A stretch of DNA of 64,000 bases. Source: JAJDXW01 sp965223775. Lineage in GTDB: Bacteria; Pseudomonadota; Gammaproteobacteria; HK1. The translations under genes and the position numbers were made by a program. Shown here piece after piece: positions 9,719 to 16,452 of the stretch (the first letter of the stretch is position 1; the number at the start of each line of letters is the position of its first letter). The DNA lies in contig OZ245021.1 of NCBI GenBank assembly GCA_965223775.1, positions 4,340,001-4,404,000 of the forward strand, read 5' to 3'. The notes beneath the pieces were generated by a model. The model was not told where the DNA came from and ran no database searches. It was given only the letters and a program-made list of their open reading frames with translations.

Positions 9719-10735
9719 ATGGGATGGTCCGCCCCGCTTCCCCTACGGCCTCAGCTGGGCCAAGGTGGAGTTTTCCACAACACCAGGAGCGAGGCGGACC
9801 ATGAGCAAGATTACCCGAATGGGGATTGACCTGGGCAAGAACACCTTTCACGTGTGCGCAATGGATCGGTCGGGGCGGGTCGTGTTGGAGAAGCGATTCA
9901 CGCGTCGGGGGCTGGAGAAGTTTGTTCGTGCCCACGAGCCGTGCGTGGTGGGAATGGAGGCGTGCGGAGGCGCCCATTCATTGGGCTCGCGAGCTGCGTG
10001 CGGGGGTTTCTGTTCGAGTACGGGCTGGTGGTGGCGCAAGGGATTGGGACGTTGCGGCGCCGGGTGCCGGAGTTGGTGGAGGATGCCGACAACGGGTTGC
10101 CCATGGCGATGCGCGAGTTGCTGGCCAACGAGCGCGAGGAACTGGTGCACCTCGATGAGCGAGTGAAGCGTTTCGACGCGCAGCTCGATGCGTTGGTCCA
10201 CGACGACCCGGCGTGTCGTCGCTTGCAGACGATTCCCGGCGCGAGCAGGACTATCGCGCTCAGCCGGCGTAAGCGGGCCATGACACGGGGCTGCGCAGGC
10301 ACGGCAGGTGTGGAAGCGTTCGCGAAGGAGGACCCGTCGTGAGGCCGCGATGTCCACCGCCTGCCCACCGGCGCTTGGGCGATTGAGGAGCCCGCGCCCG
10401 TGGACAGCCCGTGGACATCGCTGCGTGCCCTGTCCGGGCGCCGAACCACGACCACACTCGGCCCGACGATGGCCGAGAATCCGGGCGAGAGTGAGCTCGC
10501 CGACAGTTGCGAGGGAAAAGAGCAGTTGATGGCAAGACAGGTCGGACCGGCATGCCAAGAGCCTGAGCTCGCGCTGGGCCCATTCGAGGCCGTTTGGGAG
10601 ATGAGGCGAGGCGTGCGCGGATTCCATCAGGGCCCGGGAACCGAGGTTCCCTCTCCAAAGGCCGGATACAAGTGTGCAACTGAACCTGCTTGCCCGAACA
10701 GCTCCCCCCTTGCAAATGCGGGGCGGACCATACAA
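9719..10735 (+). mobile_element. IS110/IS1111-type insertion sequence remnant
   Basis: About 1.0 kb inserted inside repeat copy A. Near the left end lies ATGGTCCGCCCCGC (about 9724), and near the right end its exact complement GCGGGGCGGACCAT (about 10719-10732). These subterminal 14-base inverted repeats fit the IS1111 branch of IS110. The transposase is broken and shorter than usual, and the element is shorter than the roughly 1.4 kb typical of the group, so it has suffered deletion. About 10265-10718 shows no recognisable coding sequence. Confidence 0.75.
9801..10262 (+). pseudogene. IS110-family transposase, frameshifted and truncated
   Basis: The protein begins MSKITRMGIDLGKNTFHVCA, the RuvC-like DEDD N-terminus of IS110/IS1111 transposases, and continues VVGMEACGGAH. 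After 9980 the frame is lost. The next recognisable part is in another frame (RRRVPELVEDADNGLPMAMR, then FDAQLDALVHDDPACRRLQT) and stops at TIPG, where the C-terminal transposase_20 domain with its catalytic serine should start. A central block (the usual RLMAPQFVKPYVK segment) is also missing. The gene is therefore dead. Confidence 0.75.
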
Positions 10736-10789
10736 GCGCGAAGCGACAGATTGGCGTCCGCTAGCCAAGAAATCGGTGATTTTTGCGGG

Positions 10790-10900
10790 CTAGTACCTCT
10801 GCACAGAGGTCTTGACCGGTTGGGACGGCGCAGACGAGACCAAAGCGGCTCATACAAGCCTGATTTTCAATCGATCAAGATCACTTTGCAGTGGTACTAG
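10790..10900. repeat. second short CTAG-bounded inverted-repeat element (111 bp)
   Basis: The left end CTAGTACCTCTGCA (10790-10803) and the right end TGCAGTGGTACTAG (10887-10900) are complementary over 14 bases with one mismatch. The element begins in the CTAG that closes repeat copy A, and ends in the CTAG containing the TAG stop codon of the ParE-like toxin. It has no coding capacity. Only one copy is in the window, so calling it mobile is an inference from its ends and context. Confidence 0.55.
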
Positions 10901-11193
10901 ATCAGATAGCGTTGGATATCGAGAGCTCCGTGGAAGACGCCCAGAATGTCAATTTCGTCGTCTGACTTGATCCAGTACGCGATACGATAATGTCCGTATA
11001 GCAATATCCGGACTTCCCGATCCGGGATGACTTCGTAGCGATGACCGATCCGGGGAAATTCCCTGAGAACTTGCGCACGATCGTAGACGCCTTCAACAAC
11101 ACGCGCCGCAGCCTCGGGGTTGTCATGTTCGATGTACTCGAAAATGTCTCTCATCCACAACTCGGCTTCCCGAGTCCACGTCAGTCCGGCCAC
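10897..11193 (-). CDS. ParE/RelE-type toxin
   Basis: A 98-residue RelE/ParE-fold toxin. It begins MAGLTWTREAELWMRDIFEYI, then EFPRIGHRYEVIPDREVRILLYGHYRIAYWI, the typical beta-sheet core, and ends FHGALDIQRYLI. ParE proteins poison DNA gyrase, while RelE proteins cut mRNA on the ribosome. Typical RelE catalytic residues are not obvious, so ParE-like is preferred. The start overlaps the antitoxin's end by 13 bases, as expected for a coupled operon. Its TAG stop lies within the CTAG of the flanking repeat. Confidence 0.85.
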   Translation of the reverse strand: MAGLTWTREAELWMRDIFEYIEHDNPEAAARVVEGVYDRAQVLREFPRIGHRYEVIPDREVRILLYGHYRIAYWIKSDDEIDILGVFHGALDIQRYLI

Positions 11194-11366
11194 GAGCGGA
11201 TCCTGCTCCGCATTTCCTCGTTGGATATCGTGCGTCCGGCGTCGGAATCGTCGAGCCCTCGACGCACCATGAGCCGGAAGGCAAGCTCACGCACGAGTTC
11301 CTCGTGCGTGCTGTCATCGGGTTGCTCGGCGATGATCCGCGTCAGTTCCTCTTTGGCTGCCGACAT
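11181..11366 (-). CDS. antitoxin of the ParE-type pair
   Basis: A 61-residue acidic protein opening MSAAKEELTRIIAEQPDDST and closing TISNEEMRSRIRSWPD. The latter is a frequent ending among small antitoxins paired with ParE-like toxins. The ATG at 11366 has AGGAGGAAGG immediately upstream, which decides this start over longer in-frame options. It precedes and overlaps the toxin. Antitoxins of this type neutralise the toxin by wrapping its core. The DNA-binding role seen in larger antitoxins is unproven for one this small. Confidence 0.75.
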   Translation of the reverse strand: MSAAKEELTRIIAEQPDDSTHEELVRELAFRLMVRRGLDDSDAGRTISNEEMRSRIRSWPD

Positions 11367-11761
11367 CCTTCCTCCTGGTCCGGCCTTCGGAGCCGCCAGG
11401 CCGCGCGACCTGCCCGGCATACGCTCCTCGCCGAACGGACTCGCACCTCGCGGGCTTCCAAAGGCGGGAACGAGATGCAGCCCTCTTACCTTCAACCGGA
11501 TACGATCGTACCATCGCGATAGTCTGCCGACACGCGCCATCTCTGACGTTTTCAGGTTCGACAGGCGCAAGCTTTCGCAGGTCAGGACGGTTCTACGAGC
11601 GTGTCGCTCGATTCCGCCCATGGATGCCTTCTACTGATCGGCGAGCGAGACGCCGGCAGGATCGAATTCAGGCCGGCGTGGTCCATGCAGTACCTGAAGT
11701 GCGGGATTTGCCCGGAGAGACGCACGGCGTGTCGCGTCATTGTCTCGCTGGCGTAGGTGTG
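11367..11761. other. intergenic region between divergent TA pair and ATPase
   Basis: About 395 bp without a convincing gene. Long open frames run through it on both strands but show no known protein. It should hold the promoter of the TA pair (leftward) and of the DUF4143 ATPase (rightward). Confidence 0.45.
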
Positions 11762-11804
11762 ACACCATGCCGTCACTTTTCTGCGAAATTTGACGGCATG
11801 GTGT
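11762..11804. promoter_or_regulatory. 14-bp perfect inverted repeat over the ATPase start codon
   Basis: ACACCATGCCGTCA (11762-11775) and TGACGGCATGGTGT (11791-11804) are perfect complements separated by 15 bases. The right arm contains the ATG of the ATPase at 11798. It could be an operator, or in mRNA a hairpin that hides the start codon. No Shine-Dalgarno sequence is evident in the spacer. Confidence 0.55.
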
Positions 11805-12961
11805 GCAGTGGACCCTATTCGCGGCTGACCCGCCCGCCCCGGCAGAGCTTCTTTCTCCTCGGCGTTCGCGGCGCCGGCAAGAGCACGTGGGCTCGACGGC
11901 AGTTCCCCGGTGCACCCCGCATCGATCTCCTCGACGAGGCCCGCTACCAGGACTACCTCGCCGATCCGTCGCTGTTCGCGGCGGACCTCGAATCGGCTCC
12001 CCCCGGTAGCTGGGTCGTGGTCGACGAGATCCAGCGCCTGCCCAATCTCCTGAACGAGGTGCACCGGTTCATCGAGGAACGGCGGCTGAAGTTCGCCCTG
12101 CTCGGTTCGAGCGCGCGCAAGCTCAAGGCGGCGGGGGTCAACCTGCTCGCGGGCCGGGCGCTGCGCAAGACCATGTATCCGCTCACGCCGGCGGAGCTCG
12201 GCGGAGACTTCGACCTCGACGCCGCGCTCGATTCGGGGACGATCCCGCTGGTATGGGTCTCCGAGGAGCGGCGCACGGTTCTGAAAAGCTACGTTCAGCT
12301 CTACCTCCTTGAAGAGATCCGGGCCGAGGCACTGGTCCGAAACCTCCCCGGATTCGCCCGCTTTCTGCCGATCGCGGCTCTCTATCACGGCGCGGTCGTG
12401 AACGTGTCGGGGATCGCGCGCGACTGCGGCGTTGCGCGGACCACGGTGCAAGGGTACCTGGACATCCTGGAGGACACCCTGCTTGCGTTCCGGCTGCCCG
12501 CCTTCGAGGCGAGGTTGCGGGTGCGTGAACGCCGCCATCCGAAGCTGTACTGGGTCGATCCGGGGCTGGTACGCGCCGTGAAGAGGCTCCGCGGGCCGAT
12601 TGCGCCGGAGGAGCGGGGTGCGCTTCTCGAGGGCTGGGTGCTGCACCTGCTCCGGGCTCACGGGGAGGAAAGCGAGCTGTTCGATGACCTCCATTACTGG
12701 GCGCCTCACCCCGCGAACCGCACCGAGGTGGATTTCCTTCTCCGCCGCGCGGGAGAGTTCGCGGCGATCGAGGTGAAGTCCCAGCCGCGCTATCACACCG
12801 GACTGCTGCCGGGATTGCGCGCGGTCGCCGAGCTCCCGGGCATGGTGCGGCGAGTGCTCGTCTACGGCGGCAGGAGGTCTTTCCGCACCCAGGACGGGAT
12901 CGAAGTGTGGTCGATCGAGCGCTTGCAGCGGACGCTCGCGGAGAACACGTTGTGGCCCTGA
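11798..12961 (+). CDS. AAA-type ATPase with DUF4143 nuclease-like C-terminus
   Basis: A 387-residue protein. The Walker A motif GVRGAGKST (residues about 22-30) and Walker B-like VVVDEIQRLPN (about 75) form the AAA_14 ATPase. FALLGSSARKLKAAGVNLLAGR carries the sensor region. A winged-helix-like part (IARDCGVARTTVQGYLDILEDTLLAFRL) leads to the C-terminal DUF4143 domain. There NRTEVDFLLRR and AAIEVKSQ resemble a PD-(D/E)XK core (D...ExK). The role of this very common family is unsettled; links to defence or mobile DNA are often proposed. It is full length, unlike the two fragments at 33378 and 43199. It begins within a 14-bp inverted repeat. Confidence 0.88.
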   Translation: MVCSGPYSRLTRPPRQSFFLLGVRGAGKSTWARRQFPGAPRIDLLDEARYQDYLADPSLFAADLESAPPGSWVVVDEIQRLPNLLNEVHRFIEERRLKFALLGSSARKLKAAGVNLLAGRALRKTMYPLTPAELGGDFDLDAALDSGTIPLVWVSEERRTVLKSYVQLYLLEEIRAEALVRNLPGFARFLPIAALYHGAVVNVSGIARDCGVARTTVQGYLDILEDTLLAFRLPAFEARLRVRERRHPKLYWVDPGLVRAVKRLRGPIAPEERGALLEGWVLHLLRAHGEESELFDDLHYWAPHPANRTEVDFLLRRAGEFAAIEVKSQPRYHTGLLPGLRAVAELPGMVRRVLVYGGRRSFRTQDGIEVWSIERLQRTLAENTLWP

Positions 12962-13234
12962 CCCGCCGGCCTCCGCCGCCCCGGAGCGGGCGAGTTCACG
13001 GAACCGGTCAGGGAGGAGTGCCGGCCCGGCGGGAGTTTGCGCCCCCCTCCGCGCCCCGGTGAACCCGGGGGACCCGCCCTTGCCCCGAGCGGGATGAGCC
13101 GCGCTTCGGCTCTCTGCCCGTCACGTCCGATCGCCGCCCGCCCTGCCGCCCGTCCGTGCTCCCGTCTGTCGGTGGCTCGGGCCGGACCCCGCTCGGGGCG
13201 GTAGCGGCGGGGAACCCGGGCGGTGGCGCGAAGC

Positions 13235-14371
13235 TCAGGCGGCGGCGCGGAGCCCGCTCGTGTCGAGGCCGTAGAGTCGGGCGACGTTCTCGTGCAGCAC
13301 GAGGTCCTTCTCCGCCTCCGTGAGTCCGGCCGCCTGCTCGCGCAGCACGTCCTGCGACCAGGGCCACGTCGAGTCGCTGTGCGGGTAGTCGTTCGCCCAC
13401 ATCATGCGCTCGATGTTCATGTGGTCCTTGAGCTGGAACGCGGTGTGGTCGTCCTGGAAGGTGAAGTAGACGTGCTCGCGGAAGTACTCGCTCGGCATCC
13501 TCTCGAGCTCCCGGCCGCGCAGCCAGTGCCGGTGCCGCTTGTAGGCGTGGTCCATCCGGTACATGAAGTGCGGGACCCATCCGCCGTCCGCCTCGACGGA
13601 CACGATGCGAAGCTCCGGATGGCGCATGAAGATGCCGTCGAAGACGAACATGCTCATGAGGTCCTGGTTGCCCCGCACGATCGACATGAAGCCGTTGATC
13701 CGGGAGCCGCGGAACCCCTGCCTGAGCCCCTCGCTGGAAGTGAGGATGTGGAAGCTCGCGATCAGCCCGAGGTCGACGATGGCGTCGAAGAACTCGCCGT
13801 ACATCGGGTCGTCGTAGTCCTCGACCCCCGGGAGGCCGGGGAGCATCACCCCCGGGAAACCCTGCTCGCGGATCGTCTCGAGCTCGCGGATGCCGGCCGC
13901 GGGGGTCCGCACCGCGGCCTGCCCGAGCCCGATGAGCCGGTGCGGATAGGGTTCGCAGAACTCGACGAGCCAGCGGTTGTACGCCTCCATGCACGCCTGC
14001 TTGAGGTCGAGATCGGGGATGTTGCAGATCTCCATGCCGACCGACGGGTACAGCATCTCCGCCGCGATACCGTCCTCGTCCTGGGCCTCGATGCGGGCGT
14101 GCGGGTCCCAGCCCCCGCGGTGGAGCTTCTCGAACTTCGCGCCCCGCGGAGAGAGCTCCTCGGGCGACTTGCCGGCCGCCGAGACGAGCGCGAGCGGTAT
14201 GCGCTGCTCGCTGCCCTCGATCCGGAAAACGTCGCCGCGCTTCTCGTCGTGCACCATGACCGGCGCGCGGTCACGGTACTTCGGGTCGATCCGGCCGGCG
14301 TAGCAGTCGGGCGGCTCGCATACGTGGCTGTCGGCGGAAATGATTGGCTTGGGCACGCGCGCTTCGTCCAT
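13235..14371 (-). CDS. amidohydrolase-2 family metal-dependent hydrolase
   Basis: A 378-residue TIM-barrel amidohydrolase of the ACMSD-like (amidohydrolase 2) group. The N-terminal metal motif is ISADSHVCEP, with Asp14 and His16. The C-terminal metal or catalytic Asp328 sits in MMWANDYPHSD. The middle segments (AVRTPAAGIRELETIREQGFPG and the strand LIASFHI) are typical. Members hydrolyse or decarboxylate small acids; the substrate here is unknown. It is transcribed away from the adjacent acyl-CoA synthetase, with about 140 bp for divergent promoters. The 273 bp after its stop contain no recognisable gene. Confidence 0.87.
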   Translation of the reverse strand: MDEARVPKPIISADSHVCEPPDCYAGRIDPKYRDRAPVMVHDEKRGDVFRIEGSEQRIPLALVSAAGKSPEELSPRGAKFEKLHRGGWDPHARIEAQDEDGIAAEMLYPSVGMEICNIPDLDLKQACMEAYNRWLVEFCEPYPHRLIGLGQAAVRTPAAGIRELETIREQGFPGVMLPGLPGVEDYDDPMYGEFFDAIVDLGLIASFHILTSSEGLRQGFRGSRINGFMSIVRGNQDLMSMFVFDGIFMRHPELRIVSVEADGGWVPHFMYRMDHAYKRHRHWLRGRELERMPSEYFREHVYFTFQDDHTAFQLKDHMNIERMMWANDYPHSDSTWPWSQDVLREQAAGLTEAEKDLVLHENVARLYGLDTSGLRAAA

Positions 14372-14509
14372 GTTCGTGCGGGCGGGAGACTATAGCAAAA
14401 TGTCCGCTCGGCAAGTCTTGCAGACACGTTACAGGGAACTCGGGTTCGCGGAACCGGCGAACCGACTGAAACCCCGGGCCGGTTGGAGTGAAGGGAGAGC
14501 GGAGGACGG

Positions 14510-16282
14510 ATGAGGCGCCGAGACGAGGAGGCCCCCCCGAGCGCGGCGGACGCATTGCCCGCCCGCCACCGCAAGCGCTGGGACGGCCGCACCCCGCTCG
14601 GGGAGCTGCCGGCGCGGGCGGCCGCGAGATGGGGCGGCCGGGAATCGCTCGTCTTCGGACCGGTGCGCCAATCCTTCGCGGAGATCGCGCGCCGGGTGGA
14701 CGAGGCGGCGAAGGGGCTCATCGCGCTCGGCGTCGCACCGGGCGACAAGGTGTGCCTCTGGCTCAACAACTGTCCCGAATGGATCCACCTCCTGTTCGCC
14801 ATCGCCCGGATCGGGGCGATCCTGGTGCCCGCGAACACCCGCTTCCGTACCGGCGACATCGAGTACCTCGTGCGCCAGGGCGACTGCTCGACCCTCATCA
14901 CCCACGACCTCTCCGGCCCGGTCGACTACCTCGCGATGGTGCGCGAGCTTGCCCCGGAGAGTCTCTCCGCCACCCCTGCACCGCGTCTTCGAAGCGAACG
15001 CTTCCCTCTCCTCGAACGGATCGTCGCGGTCACGGACCGGGAGCACCGGGGGGTCACCGCCCTCCCTGCCCTCATCGAGACGGGGCGCACGGTGAGCGAC
15101 GAAGCGCTCGCCGCGCGGGCGCGCGAGGTGTCGGTGGACGACACCCTCTTCATCATGTTCACGTCCGGAACCACCGGCTTTCCCAAGGGCGTGATGCGCA
15201 ACCACCACCTCCTCCGCAACCAGTGCGATCGGATGGAGCGGATCGCGATCACCGAGCACGACGTGGTGCTCAACTACCTCCCGCTCTTCCACATCTTCGG
15301 ATACGTGGACGGGCCGCTCCTCTCGGTGATGGCGGGCAGCCGGCAGGTCCTCACTGCCACCTTCGACCCCGACGAGTGCATCGGGCTCGTCGAGGCCGAA
15401 CGGGCAACCCAGATGCAGGGGTTCGACAGCCACTTGAAGGCGCTCATGGACGCCCAGGAGCGGCGCCCGCGCGACACTTCGAGCCTCCGCGTCGGCTTCT
15501 TTCCGAGCGGCATGGCGAGCTCGATACCGATCGTGCGCCGCGCCCGGGAGGTGTTCCCGACCATGCAGACCCTCACCGCCTACGGCTCCACGGAAGGCGG
15601 AGCGAACATCTCCACGTCCTTTCTCGACTCGAGCGAGGAGCAGCGGTGCGAGACCTCCGGGTACCCCTGCGACGGGTTCGAGATCCGGATCGCGGACCCG
15701 GAGACCGGCGAGCCGCAGCCGGCCGGAACCCCGGGGGAGATCCTCTTGCGAAGCTACAACCTGATGCAGGGCTACTACCGGAAGCCCGGGGAGACGGCGG
15801 CCGCGATCGACTCGCAAGGGTGGCTGCACAGTGGCGATCTCGGCTATCTCCGCGAGGACGGATACGTTCGCTTTCTCGGCCGGTGCAAGGACATGCTCAA
15901 GGTCGGGGGCGAGAACGTCGATCCGGTGGAGGTGGAGCAGCTCCTCCTCGGGCACCCCGGGGTGCGGGAGGCGGCGGTGGTCGCGTACCCCGACGAACGG
16001 CTGACCGAGGTGGGGGTCGCGTTCGTCGTCGCGAGCGACGAGATCGGCGTCGATCCGCATGCCGGGAGCGATGGGGATGCGGGCCGCGGCCGGGGCGCCC
16101 GGCACGAAGCGCTCGCCCGGGAGATCCTCGAATTCGGCCGGGGACGGGTGGCGAGCTTCAAGCTCCCCCGCCATGTCCTTTTCGTCGCGGAGCTGCCGAT
16201 GACCTCGAGCGGCAAGGTCCGCAAGGCCGAGCTGCGGGAGCTGGCCGCAACCCGGCTCGGCGGCGGAGCGGGAGAAGACTAG
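14510..16282 (+). CDS. acyl-CoA synthetase (AMP-forming, class I adenylate-forming enzyme)
   Basis: A 590-residue fatty-acid or carboxylate CoA ligase. The P-loop-like MFTSGTTGFPKGV lies at about residue 216, the adenine-binding YGSTEGG at about 358, LHSGDLGYLREDGYVRFLGR at about 438 and the hinge KDMLKVGGENV after it. The catalytic Lys is in SSGKVRKAEL near 566. An unusual Gly/Asp-rich insertion (about residues 515-535, GVDPHAGSDGDAGRGRG) interrupts the C-terminal domain. It activates an acid via acyl-AMP to acyl-CoA, and could feed the acyl-CoA dehydrogenase and CoA-transferase in this window. AGGACGG lies just before the ATG. Confidence 0.88.
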   Translation: MRRRDEEAPPSAADALPARHRKRWDGRTPLGELPARAAARWGGRESLVFGPVRQSFAEIARRVDEAAKGLIALGVAPGDKVCLWLNNCPEWIHLLFAIARIGAILVPANTRFRTGDIEYLVRQGDCSTLITHDLSGPVDYLAMVRELAPESLSATPAPRLRSERFPLLERIVAVTDREHRGVTALPALIETGRTVSDEALAARAREVSVDDTLFIMFTSGTTGFPKGVMRNHHLLRNQCDRMERIAITEHDVVLNYLPLFHIFGYVDGPLLSVMAGSRQVLTATFDPDECIGLVEAERATQMQGFDSHLKALMDAQERRPRDTSSLRVGFFPSGMASSIPIVRRAREVFPTMQTLTAYGSTEGGANISTSFLDSSEEQRCETSGYPCDGFEIRIADPETGEPQPAGTPGEILLRSYNLMQGYYRKPGETAAAIDSQGWLHSGDLGYLREDGYVRFLGRCKDMLKVGGENVDPVEVEQLLLGHPGVREAAVVAYPDERLTEVGVAFVVASDEIGVDPHAGSDGDAGRGRGARHEALAREILEFGRGRVASFKLPRHVLFVAELPMTSSGKVRKAELRELAATRLGGGAGED

Positions 16283-16353
16283 CGAGGCTGCGCCTCGGAC
16301 CGACGAGACACGTTCGAATCCACCCGACGTCTCTCGAACCCCCGGCGCTCCGT

Positions 16354-16383
16354 ACCAGAAGAAATGCCTGCATTTCTTTTGGT
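16354..16383. terminator. bidirectional hairpin terminator between convergent genes
   Basis: ACCAGAAGAAATGC (16354-16367) pairs with GCATTTCTTTTGGT (16370-16383) over 14 positions with one G-T pair. It lies between the stop of the acyl-CoA synthetase and the end of the leftward ABC exporter operon. Position and symmetry suggest a shared terminator. Confidence 0.5.
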
Positions 16384-16432
16384 AGCCGCCTCGTACGTTT
16401 CGTCCACGAAACAGCTTTGTAAATTTGGCTCA

Positions 16433-16449
16433 ACCGTCAAGATGACGGT
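16433..16449 (-). terminator. hairpin just after the ABC exporter operon
   Basis: ACCGTCA and TGACGGT form a 7-bp stem with a 3-base loop, directly downstream of the leftward gene ending at 16453. A weak T-rich stretch (AAATTT) follows on that strand. It may be the end of the exporter transcript. Confidence 0.35.
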
Positions 16450-16452
16450 GCC

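Larger units (their letters stand above)
9542..10793. repeat. CTAG-bounded miniature repeat, copy A (split by an IS1111-type element)
   Basis: The left part (9542-9718) and right part (about 10736-10793) together form one copy of a roughly 220-bp element. It is also found intact and inverted at 41516-41735. The ends read CTAGCCCGCAAATCTCACCA on the left and, as a complement, CTAGCCCGCAAAAATCACC on the right, so it has terminal inverted repeats and no coding capacity. The insertion point of the IS is after GGGAG at 9718. The first eight bases, CTAGCCCG, equal those of the adjacent IS1634-type terminal repeat. Confidence 0.8.

Noticed and set aside
10265..10730. Minus-strand peptide ATVGELTLARIL inside the IS1111-type remnant, similar to the helix-hairpin-helix of IS110 transposases
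   Set aside because: It is short, on the wrong strand relative to the transposase, and without further matching sequence.
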